Source: Helicobacter fennelliae
GTDB lineage: Bacteria > Campylobacterota > Campylobacteria > Campylobacterales > Helicobacteraceae
Length of the DNA: 64,000 bases
Direction: 5' to 3'
NCBI RefSeq assembly: GCF_900451005.1
Contig: NZ_UGIB01000001.1
Coordinates: forward strand, 248,001 to 312,000
The notes beneath the pieces are model-generated. The model had not been told where the DNA came from, did not search any database, and was given only the letters and a program-made list of their open reading frames with translations. Shown piece by piece: positions 46,474 through 55,779 of this stretch (the first letter of the stretch is position 1; each line of letters starts with the position of its first letter). Both the position numbers and the translations under genes were made by a program.

Positions 46474-47196
46474 ATGAAAGGCAAAATTATTGACACTGCG
46501 TTAATCATCGCTAATGACGATAAAAGATATAGCTTTGATAAAACTGATATTGTCAATTTATCTGATAAATCCATAGATATGATTATTGGTTCTGAGGTTG
46601 ATTTTGAGATCGAAGGCGACAAAGCAAAATCAATCTACATCACAAAAGCAAAATTCAATGTAGATGCAGTTCTCAAAGGTTCTGATATAAATAGTATCAA
46701 AATCAAAGCTTATACAAGCCTTATTTGCGGTGCTTTGGGACTTATGCCATTTGTTGGTTTTGTGTTTTCAATCATAAGTTTTGTCGCGATGATTTTGGCA
46801 ATCCTTGCGATCAATAAAAATTCCCAAAGCAAAACCTTACTTAGAAATTATGTGATTTATTTTATCTTGATCTTTTTTGGCGGGTTGATTATCTCTACAT
46901 TTAGTGCCGTAAGCGTAGGGCTTGTAGCATTGTCTAATGATGCTGGATTCTTAGGGCTTGGCTTTGGTGTGATTTTTGGCTTTATTGTCGTTGTGGCAGG
47001 GCTTATTTTTGGGTATTTGTATTACAAAGAACTCTCTTCTATCACTAATGAGCCTTTTTTCTTGTATGCGTTTATCCTTTTAATTATTGGCAAACTAACA
47101 ACACTTATTTTCATAGGATTTATTTTTGTCATTGCTGCGATTATTTTAGAAATCATCGCTTGGGTGCGCTTCAAAGAAATTCGTCAGGTAGCTTAA
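46474..47196 (+). CDS. Membrane protein with an N-terminal soluble domain
   Basis: The 240-residue product has an N-terminal ~65-residue soluble domain (MKGKIIDTALIIANDDKRYS ... VDFEIEGDKAKSIYITKAK) that resembles a small beta barrel. Four or five hydrophobic helices with Gly-rich turns follow. The membrane part is reminiscent of DUF996-type proteins, but this is uncertain. AAGGAG precedes ATG 46474. The gene lies alone, divergent from the GT-C gene. Function unknown. Confidence 0.75.
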   Translation: MKGKIIDTALIIANDDKRYSFDKTDIVNLSDKSIDMIIGSEVDFEIEGDKAKSIYITKAKFNVDAVLKGSDINSIKIKAYTSLICGALGLMPFVGFVFSIISFVAMILAILAINKNSQSKTLLRNYVIYFILIFFGGLIISTFSAVSVGLVALSNDAGFLGLGFGVIFGFIVVVAGLIFGYLYYKELSSITNEPFFLYAFILLIIGKLTTLIFIGFIFVIAAIILEIIAWVRFKEIRQVA

Positions 47197-47211
47197 GGGA
47201 AGTGCTTAAAG

Positions 47212-47256
47212 ACTCCTTATAAAGTTTTGAAAACTTCAAAGAGCTTTAAAGGAGTT
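47212..47256 (+). terminator. Terminator after the small membrane-protein gene
   Basis: ACTCCTTATAAAG (from 47212) pairs with CTTTAAAGGAGT (to 47255), with one bulged base, and is followed by TTTTAAGG. It lies 16 bases past the stop codon. Confidence 0.7.
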
Positions 47257-47353
47257 TTAAGGTTTGCAAAAGATGAAGAGATAAAGATAGAGGGCAAGAA
47301 TCTAGTCTTGATTCTGCTTTAATTGTCTAAATTGCTTAGAATCTAGATTCTAT

Positions 47354-47549
47354 TTTCCATGTGATCTAACTCCTCTCTTTTTGCTTCTTTTTGCAGATTG
47401 CTTTGTTTGGCTTATCTTGTGTTATTTTGGCGACGCACGAAAAGTAGCGACTCACTTGGTTTTATCTTGCGCCAAAGCTTTCAAAACTACAAAAATAAGC
47501 TAAAAATAGAGGATTTCTTACACGCTCGTTTGTGTTTGACATAGAATCT
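47354..47549 (+). repeat. Family-B dispersed intergenic repeat, copy 2
   Basis: Shares nearly all blocks with 23161-23340 in the same order and orientation, including CTCCTCTCTTTTTGCTTC, TTGGCGACGCACGA, AGTAGCGACT and TAAGCTAAAAATAGAGGATT. Like copy 1 it is followed directly by a family-A element, so the two may move or recombine together. Confidence 0.75.
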
Positions 47550-47729
47550 CGTCATTACTTGAGCGAGTGAAACGAACGAAGAATCCAGAAAAAATCGTCA
47601 TTGCGAGGCTTCCGCTAGGAAGTCGTGGCAATCTATTTTTGCTAGATTGCTTCGTCCTATTGTCCTCGCAATGACGGGAGTGTAGGCTTGTCATTGCGAG
47701 CAAAATTGAAAATTTTGCGTGGCAATCTA
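47550..47729 (+). repeat. Family-A composite repeat, long copy
   Basis: CGTCATTACTTGAGCG ... GAAGAATCC (the reverse complement of the outer part of 23391-23473), then the full GTCATTGCGAGG ... GTGGCAATC unit from 47596, nearly identical to 14109-14238. This is the longest copy in the window. Confidence 0.8.
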
Positions 47730-47774
47730 GAATCTAAAAACAGATTCTAAAATCTAGAATCAAAGACTTAAAAA

Positions 47775-49393
47775 TCAATGAGCCTTTGTATCAATAACAA
47801 GTAATGTATAATGCCCTGCTTGTTTTTTCTGCACAGAAGTGAGATTTTCTATAAACGTATCACTTGGATTTGAATTCTCAAGAATCACAAATAATCGCAC
47901 ATTTTCTTGTTTGTTTTTTACATCATCGAGAATCTTTTTTATATCAGATTCTGGTGAGCTTGCCCATTCTCCGCTTGAGATTTGCTCTTGGTGGTTGAGA
48001 TTAAGGCGGAATTTATAATACAAAAATATACTAGTAACTGAATTATGCACCAACAAAATATCATTATCTGTAATATTATCTTTCGTATAAGCTACAAGTT
48101 CGCTTATTACAGGTCTTTGAAAGCTATTGTGAAATTTATATATTTTTATACCACAAACAATAAGCAAATAGAGAAAAATGCCCCCCCCCCGACGACAACA
48201 AGCTTTTTGACATTTTTAGGACTCAACTTAGATTCTGCTATTATGAGTATTTTGCTAGCAATAAAGCGCAATCCAAATACACAGCCTAGCACATAAATTG
48301 GCTCCCAAAAAAGTGCAAGCCTTGTGCCAAGTATCCCACCATCGATTGAAATAGGCATAATCTTAGCAAATGAAGCAATCATATAAACAACTATAAATGC
48401 AGCAATCCCGATACATAATGCCCTGTCATAACGATACATTGCAAATAGCCCAATTAGACTTGTTATAAGCAAAAGATATGCAACGATTTTTTTGCCACCA
48501 AATGCAAATTCTGTAAAAATCGAAATATTTTCATTCACCCACAAGAAAAATTCTTTAGGATTGAGTGGCAAGAATCCATGACTCCAAAAATCAAAGAAAA
48601 ACTTCACAGCCTGTGGCTTTGTATAGCCAAAATACAATAGAAAAAAGAATATTCCAAAGACAAGAAATGAGATAAGATTCTGCATAATAAATTGTTTCAA
48701 GCCACCAAATAATCCAAGATTGCTTGCTTTGATACTTCGATACATATATCCGCACAATAAACCAAATATCACAAATACAATGCCATTACCAAAAAGCAAA
48801 CATACAAAACTTGCAAATAAAAAGATACGCAAACTGACTTTTCGCACAAATAAATACACCAAAAGCGCACTACAAAAAGCTTCAACTTCGTATTGCTTAA
48901 ATTCTGCTGCATAATACAAAAGTGATTTTGAAGTGATGAGTGCAATAAGTGTGATACACACCCAAATATATGCAGAATTATTGTTTTTTGCAGACAAATG
49001 CAGTGGAGGATTTGCGCAAGAATGTGTAACAAACATTTCAACTGCCAACTTAAACATCACAATCAACAAGCCAATCGATGCAAAAAATGGTAGAATCCGC
49101 AAGACAAGCTCACTATATCCAAATATTTTTGCAAAAATTCTTGTAACCACTAAAAATCCAAGAGGTGCAGCCTGCCCAAATATCAATGGCTTACCAATCA
49201 AATCACGCCATTCAAGCTGAAAGATATTAAGTGAAAGTGAAGCCTCATCAAGCCACAACTCACGAGCATCAAAATACAACACACAACGAGAAAGAATGCC
49301 AACAATAAGTAACACATACGCACAAACTACAAATGGCGACTTGTAGCAATACTCAAAAAAATGTGAGATTTGAGTTTTGGCAGTTTTTATCAT
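47775..49393 (-). CDS. GT-C-like membrane glycosyltransferase, phase OFF (G10)
   Basis: Paralogue of 44698-46311: RELWLDEASLSLNI, AAPLGFLVVTRIF, FGYSELVLRILPF. The 5' part is open to the tract at 48181-48190 (coding GTTGTCGTC-G10) and then stops at 48146. The 3' part continues in another frame as GIFLYLLIVCGIKIYKFHN and a soluble domain ending at 47775. G11 or G8 would join them into about 539 residues. ATG 49393 is favoured because GGAG lies 9 bases upstream; ATGs at 49399 and 49408 are alternatives. The tract lies in the hydrophilic loop before the last helix. Confidence 0.82.
48181..48190 (-). repeat. Poly-G (coding strand) tract, 10 bases, with GTTGTC flank
   Basis: Plus strand C10 followed by GACGACAACAAGC. 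On the coding strand GTTGTCGTC precedes G10 and reads VVVGGG. OFF at 10; ON at 8 or 11. Confidence 0.92.
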
Positions 49394-49519
49394 ATTCATT
49401 AACTCCATTATAAGTCTTTTTAATTTTTTGGCTTTTGATTTCTCGACAAAATTGTGATTGTAATATATCTCTTCTTATGTTTTCTTAAATCTTAATCTCT
49501 AGGCTTGCTAACACTTGCT

Positions 49520-51032
49520 TCATTTATCGCTACTTTTACTTGTTGCCATTCTTTGAAAAAACGCTACAACAGGAATATAAAACAATGTCGCTACAAATCC
49601 AAACGACCATAATATATAATTCATATGCGTATGGATAAAAGAATGCGCCTTGCCAAATACATACCAACTAAGAGCTGGCAACGCAAAACAAATAAGCATA
49701 ACACTACACAGAATCTTAAGTGATTTAGCGGTGATTACATATCGTATAAGCACTATATCAATACAAATAAAAAGCAAAAACACAGCGCGATTGGACGGAA
49801 GAAAAGCAGTAAGTGATGGATATTTAAAGTATTGCCAAACCACATCTATCACACTTGATTCGATAGATTTTGCAAATGCGGGATCAAAATTTTTAGAATC
49901 ACCACCAATCATTCGGCGCAAAAAATCTTGCTGATAAATATCTTTTAATCCCTGAAGCATATCGCCATTGCCTCGTATATAAGTATGCAAAGCAAAAGCA
50001 AGCACAAACCCAAACACACCCAAAACAAACAAAATCACAATATAGCGCACTGCGACTTTGCACGGGATAAGGGGGAAAATGATATATTTCATTTGAGGTG
50101 ATAGAGTTTGTGCTTTGACAAAAGAGAGCAAAAAAGCGACAAAAAACACAGAAAGAGAAAACAAAATAATGCTTGTGAGATATTCATAACTACACAAACA
50201 GCGCATAAAAATCGCCACACAATAACAGCTTAATAAAAAAATAATATACGCATTGTTTTTGATTTTGGAGTTGTGATTGTTATAGGTTTTATTTTGTGAG
50301 TTTTTAGGCTCTAAAATCCCCCCCCCCCCCGACAACAGCAGTATTTGAAGCAGAATCTAAATTCGGATAGATTTTAGATTCTAATCCAGATCGGATATGC
50401 AAAAACAATAAAAACGAAAATACCGCAGGCACAAACCACATAAAGATACAATGATATAAATTATTACCATAGCAAACAACCCAAGGTGAGAAAAATAAAG
50501 AGATAAAAAACACAATCCCAAACATCACACCAAAGATTTTGCCAAGCAATACACTCACAATAATCACTACAAAAGCCGCCAAAAACGCTACCAACGCATT
50601 CAAGATGACAATATCAGAAAGACGAAAATAATGATACACAAAAGATGAAATATAGCCCTGCAATCCAATAGAAGAGCGATAAATAAACATACTTTGTGGC
50701 TTGATATTGTCTTTTAGCATAGTGTAAATATCGAGATTGCCATAAGTTGGATTAGAATCTTGGCTTGGATACACCATACCATAGCCTTGCGTATCTAGCC
50801 CATATTTATCACTTAGCACTTTGCCTATTACACTTGCTTCTGTGTCTTTTTGAAAATGATTAAACCACTCTTTATTTGCAATATGGAAAGTATTTTTATA
50901 AAAACTTAAAGTTGTCGTCACCAAAACCAACACAAACACCAAAATCCTACCAGATGAAGAATCTATGCAATATCTTTTGCCTAATCCCAAAAAATCCCAC
51001 ACTACTTTATTTATCCTCATCTTTTGAGTCAT
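49520..51032 (-). CDS. Polytopic membrane protein, GT-C-like, phase OFF (G13)
   Basis: The 5' part (51032-50304) starts MTQKMRINKVVWDF, has about five helices and reaches coding G13 at 50318-50330 (SNTAVVGGGG), then stops. The 3' part continues in another frame as ILEPKNSQNKTYNN with further helices to 49520. G12 would join them into 503 residues. The topology suggests a GT-C-type transferase or glycan-handling membrane protein; no family was recognised with confidence. It begins 27 bases after the flavoenzyme gene, so it is probably co-transcribed. Confidence 0.75.
50318..50330 (-). repeat. Poly-G (coding strand) tract, 13 bases, with GTTGTC flank
   Basis: Plus strand C13 followed by GACAACAGCAG. 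The coding strand reads GTTGTC-G13. This is the longest tract in the window. OFF at 13; ON at 12 or 15. Confidence 0.92.
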
Positions 51033-51059
51033 TCTATCACCCCAATCACTTCATTATCT

Positions 51060-52574
51060 TCACGCATTTGTGCTTGATTTTGCGCTTATTTCTGTTTCTA
51101 CTTTGCCCTCTTGATAGTCATAGTCTGTATTGATATGCCAAAGTGTAGAATCAAGCTTACCTAGAATCTTATCTGCACACAAAAGCCCCATAAGAATGCT
51201 ATGGTCTTGATTGTTATACTTAAAACTTCCATTGCGCCCGATAAAATACAAATCCCTAAACTCATCAAGTGCGCTATAAATGCGCTCCAAATCGACTTTA
51301 TAGCCTCTTTTATATATAGGATAGCTTTTGTGGATTTTAAGCACAAAGCTTTGTTTGATTTGTGATTTGTCTTTGATAAGTCCGCTTGTAAGCATATCAT
51401 TTATCGCGATAGCAGAGAGCTTCTCTTTATCTAGATTCCATAATTTCTCATCATCATTTGCCCAATACTCCAAACACAATATCGCATTATCTTTGCCACA
51501 AGTAATGCCCTCGCTCCAATTCGCAAAATTTGTAATGCGCCCAGTGCTTACATCATCAGAATGCACATAAATCCAATTATCCCTAAAGAGCAATGATTTC
51601 TTCTGTGTAAAATCTTTAGATTCTGCATTTGCGCTTTTTTGGCTAGGGTTTTGCACTTCAAGATAGACTAATATCGTATTGCGGAATCTAAGCTCTGAAG
51701 CGAGCTGCTTTATCTGCGTATCTATTTCATCTAGCGAGCAGACCATGTCATTAAATGGCGCACTAGAGATCACGATGTCTCCTTCAAAGTCGCCCTTATC
51801 AGTAGTGATCCCTATGGCTTTTTTATCTTTTGTTTTTATGCCAAGCACCTTGATATTTGTATGGATTGTGCCATTTGCATTGCGGATTTCTTGTGCCATA
51901 TTTTCATACACAACCCCACAGCCAAGATTTGGATAGCTAAAGCTATCAACTAAGGTTTTATGCTTTTTGTTTTTATCGCCAAAGAATGCAGATTTGAGTG
52001 CTTCATATAGATTAAGCCCTTTGATTCGTTGTGCGGCAAAGTCAGAATCTAGCTCATTGCATGGTATCCCCCAAAGTTTTTGTGTGTAGGATTTAAAAAA
52101 TATGCTATATAAGCGATAGCCAAACGCATTAGCAACCCATGATTCAAAGCTATTGCCTTGAAATGGAGAGATTTTGGCTTTGATATAGCTTAAGACACAC
52201 AGGCTAGATTCTACAAATCCAAGCTTAAAAAGTGCATCAAACCCGCGCAATGGATAATAGAAAAATTTTTTATTATAAAAAATACGCGTCAAGCGATTGA
52301 CAGAGACAAAAGCACCATTTGTATGCGAATGCCAAAAGTCATTAAGTCGCTTATCTTTACTAAAAAATCGATGTGGTCCAATATCAACAATCTGCCCAAA
52401 AAGATTAAAGCTCTTACTCATACCGCCGACATTTTCTTCACATTCAAACACCTCAACCTCATAGCCGTTTTGAGATAGGATTCTGCCCGCACTTAGCCCT
52501 GCTGGTCCTGCACCAATTATAAGCACTTTTGGTGATTTAGATTCTGATTTTTTGGTGTGATTTAGTTTATTCAT
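51060..52574 (-). CDS. FAD-dependent oxidoreductase, UDP-galactopyranose-mutase-like
   Basis: The 504-residue flavoprotein has the FAD-binding VLIIGAGPAGLSAGRILSQ near residue 18, GGMSKSFNLFGQIVDIGPHRFF, a middle domain with FKSYTQKLWGIPCNEL, and a C-terminal FIGRNGSFKYNNQDHS segment. Proteins of this amine-oxidase/Glf-like type occur in polysaccharide loci. It is not a canonical Glf by length (about 370 residues). A short insert contains QKSANAESKDFTQKK with the GCAGAATCT word. AGGAG precedes ATG 52574. The substrate is unknown; a nucleotide or lipid-linked sugar is likely from context. Confidence 0.78.
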   Translation of the reverse strand: MNKLNHTKKSESKSPKVLIIGAGPAGLSAGRILSQNGYEVEVFECEENVGGMSKSFNLFGQIVDIGPHRFFSKDKRLNDFWHSHTNGAFVSVNRLTRIFYNKKFFYYPLRGFDALFKLGFVESSLCVLSYIKAKISPFQGNSFESWVANAFGYRLYSIFFKSYTQKLWGIPCNELDSDFAAQRIKGLNLYEALKSAFFGDKNKKHKTLVDSFSYPNLGCGVVYENMAQEIRNANGTIHTNIKVLGIKTKDKKAIGITTDKGDFEGDIVISSAPFNDMVCSLDEIDTQIKQLASELRFRNTILVYLEVQNPSQKSANAESKDFTQKKSLLFRDNWIYVHSDDVSTGRITNFANWSEGITCGKDNAILCLEYWANDDEKLWNLDKEKLSAIAINDMLTSGLIKDKSQIKQSFVLKIHKSYPIYKRGYKVDLERIYSALDEFRDLYFIGRNGSFKYNNQDHSILMGLLCADKILGKLDSTLWHINTDYDYQEGKVETEISAKSSTNA

Positions 52575-52609
52575 TTTTGCTCCTTTAGATATGAGGTTTA
52601 GATTCTGGA

Positions 52610-53739
52610 TTAATAACGCGCATTTTTATGCCACATCAACGCACTTTGCAAAATCGCTCTCAAATCGCAAAATTGCGGATTCCAACCAAGAATATTTCTA
52701 GCCTTTGTGCTATCGCCAACAAGAATAGCTGGATCGCCTGCACGCCTAGATTCTACGACTTTTGGAATAGCCTCTCCTATTATTTCCTGCATACAACTAA
52801 GCACCTCAAATACCGAGAATCCGCTACCATTGCCAAGATTAAACACATTACTCTTGCCATTGTCGCGCAGATAAAGCAGTGCCAAAATATGTGCCATCGC
52901 CAAATCATCAATATGGATAAAATCTCGAACACATGAGCCATCTTTTGTCAGATAATCCGCCCCAAACACACTCACAAACTCGCGCTGCCCCAAAGCCGTT
53001 TGGATAACAAGCGGAATAAGGTGGGTTTCTGGATTGTGAGATTCTCCAATGTCAAAAAATGTGCTTGCACCAGCTGCATTGAAATAGCGCAAAATCACAT
53101 ACTTTAGCCCATACGCAAGCGCAAAATCACACAAGATTTTTTCGACCATAAGCTTTGATTGTCCGTAAGGATTGATAGGATTTTGAGGGTGAGATTCTGT
53201 GATTGGCGAATGCAGGGGATTACCATAAGTTGCGCAAGTTGAGCTAAAAATGATATTTTGGACTTCAAACTCTCTCATCACTTCAAGAAGATTGAGCGTG
53301 TTAGCGACATTGTTACGATAATATTTTGCCGGATCTACCACACTTTCACCGACATACGCAAAAGCTGCAAAATGCAAGACAGAATCTATTTTATGCTCTG
53401 CAAACACTTTGGCTAAAGCCATCTTGTCAGATAAATCTGCTTGGATAAAGGTATTTAAAGATGAGGGTGAAGCTGGAGGATTTTGTATGGCTGATATAAG
53501 TTGTTTTGAATGAGAATTTAGCGCACTTGTAGAATCTTTAAAAAATTGTTCTAATTTAGATTCTGCTTTTAGAGATAGATTTTGCCCCCCCCCCCGACAA
53601 CAACGCTAAAATCGAGCGATTCTTTATGTCCAAGACTAAGATTATCTATAACTATTGTCTCAAATCCTAGCGCATTTAATAGCGCGTTTGTGTGCGAGCC
53701 GATATAGCCTGCACCACCTGTAAGGAGGATTTTTTTCAT
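52610..53739 (-). CDS. Second UDP-sugar 4-epimerase, phase OFF, with loop insertion
   Basis: GalE-like SDR. The 5' part (MKKILLTGGAGYIGSHTNAL ... NLSLGHKESLDF) runs into GTTGTTGTC-G11 (53585-53595) and stops. The 3' part resumes in another frame (ADLSDKMALAKVFAEHK, SSTCATYGNP, NPYGQSK). G12 or G9 would join them into 376 residues with a ~50-residue insert (VVVGGGGQNLSLKAESK ... NPPASPSSLN) where GalE proteins have a short strand-loop. Start 53739 gives the canonical N-terminus; upstream ATGs are possible. The insert contains both the tract cassette and AGAATCT words. Confidence 0.82.
53585..53595 (-). repeat. Poly-G (coding strand) tract, 11 bases, with GTTGTC flank
   Basis: Plus strand C11 followed by GACAACAACGC. 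The coding strand reads GTTGTTGTC-G11-CAAAATCTA. OFF at 11; ON at 9 or 12. Confidence 0.92.
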
Positions 53740-53852
53740 TTGAAGCCCCATAAATCTAAAATAAATGTGTATTATAACCAAAAGCATATCAATTTCAATA
53801 TTTTTTGCTTACTCTTCATATTATGTGCTTTTGATTCATTTGCTACTTGCGC

Positions 53853-55621
53853 TCATCGCAATACCTGATACAATCTAAATTTTGCGTTTTCAAAAACAAG
53901 CTTCACTTGCTCTTGGAATCTCAAATCGCCCTCTTGTGAAAATGGCATATCATCGCACAATAGCACATAATCTGCCTCTTTGATTCTATTGATATTTGAT
54001 GAGGCAAAGCTTAAGCGATGCGTAGCAAGATAAAGCACGCGAGGCTTGATAAATAAAATCTTTGCATCTTGTGGAGTTTTAGCCTTGATAAATTCATACA
54101 CTTCAAGTGCCAATGGGTTAAAAGAGCCGCCGGATTCTAGTTGTTTGGCTTTGTGTGAAGCGGTAAATACAAGATTATTTATCACAAAATACCCCATAAT
54201 CACCATAAGCAATACACACACAAAACGCGTGTATGTTTTGATTTTTGAGCTTGCATTTATACCACCTACTCTCCCGATTGCCACACCTCTAGCTCCCCAA
54301 AACACCATAAAAGGCAAAACCAAATAAACAAATCGTATCCCTTGCAATCCTACCCACAAAACAAGCAATCCCAAAAACCCTAAGATAAAAATCCCAAAAA
54401 ATACCTCTTGACTTTGATTGTATGTAAGGATAGCTTTTTGTGGATTCTGCGGATTTTGTGCGTGATAAAATTTCTTCACACTCACAAGCCCCCACCACAT
54501 CAAAGGCACGCAAAGCACAAAAATTGGAACATTAAGCACTTTTTTTGGTATCGCAAAAAATTCAGCATAAAGACAATCAATCGTGTAATACCGAAGATTA
54601 CCTACAATACTTTTCAAACTCATACTCGCAAAAATCTCAAAATGCCCGCTACCACCGCTACTAAGATGCGATACTACAAAGCCATAACCTATGCCAAACA
54701 CAATATAAGGCAAAATATGCACGCCAAAGCCAAACGCGCTACATAACGAAAATGGCGTCTTGATAGAGAATATCGGGCGCAAAAAGCACAAATACGGCTT
54801 ATGCGCTATGGCTTCACATAGATTTGGGGCGCAACATTTCAACATAAGCACACTATGCATACACAATAAAGCAAGCACGATAACCATACCATTCATACGA
54901 ATCAGACAAGCCAATAACATCAAAATACCACCAAGCAATGAAATTGCAAAAGGTGCTCCATAAAAAATAAGATTCTGCCAAAAAGATAAAGAAGTGTTAC
55001 TAAAAGAATCAGATGAGTGGCTTATAAGGTTATATTTTGCCCCCCCCCCCCGACAATATTGGCTTTTTCTGTAACTTTTTGAATCATTTTAGAATGTGTA
55101 TGTGATCCAATTTTATGCGACCCAAAAAGACTTCCAAGTGCAAGCAACGTTCCAAACCCAACGCACAAAAATGGAATATCTGAAAGCACACTATTGCTCG
55201 CACTCATCGTGAGACTTGGATTAAGCGCAAAAAGCAAAGTCGCACAAAACGCGTATTTTCTAGCGATGTATTTACGACAAAACACATAAAAAAGCAAAAC
55301 AAAAATCCCAAAACATATCACGCCAACACTTTTAAACGCATAAAAATTAAACCCAAATAGCTTATACATAAATGCAAGCAATATCGGAAACCCCCAAGGA
55401 TACGCATAAGGTCCATAGATTCCGTCAGTTTGCGATATGATTTGAGTATTATCCGCGATGTAGTGCTGTGCTGAATGCGTAGTTATGCTGATAGCTTGCG
55501 CGATGTAGCCTGAAAAATCTCCACCCCAATCATGCCCCCAATACATTTTGCTTACGCAAACAATCACGCTTAGTGAGGCAAGGGCTAACCCGATGAAATA
55601 GTCTTGTATTTTTGTAGTCAT
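53853..55621 (-). CDS. GT-C-like membrane glycosyltransferase, phase OFF (G12)
   Basis: The 5' part (MTTKIQDYFIGLALAS) has the periplasmic-loop signature GHDWGGDFSGYIAQA typical of GT-C transferases and about five helices, then NIVGGGG at coding G12 (55040-55051) and a stop at 55022. The 3' part resumes as AKYNLISHSSDSFSNTSLSF and carries further helices (LGGILMLLACLIRMNGMVIV) and a soluble tail to 53853. G13 or G10 would give about 589 residues. The tract is again in a hydrophilic inter-helix loop. Donor and acceptor unknown. Confidence 0.8.
55040..55051 (-). repeat. Poly-G (coding strand) tract, 12 bases, with ATTGTC flank
   Basis: Plus strand C12 followed by GACAATATTGG. The coding strand reads ATTGTC-G12-CAAAATATA, matching the galE2 tract on both sides (G-CAAAAT). 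OFF at 12; ON at 10 or 13. Confidence 0.92.
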
Positions 55622-55779
55622 TATTATTCCTTTTGAAATGCTTGAAATGCTTGTTTGGCATAGATTTTCTAAATTTTGTTTGATAGATTCTCGATTCTTT
55701 GCTGTCGCTAAAATGACAAAAAATCCACAATGCTACAACTACTCGCAATGACAAAGTAGAAAATATAAATTCTTCATTC

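Noticed and set aside
48146-55621. Treating the split glycan genes as permanent pseudogenes
   Set aside because: Each has exactly one break, located at a G/C tract of 10-13, and a one-base change restores the full frame. Phase variation fits better. A tract-length error in sequencing remains possible.
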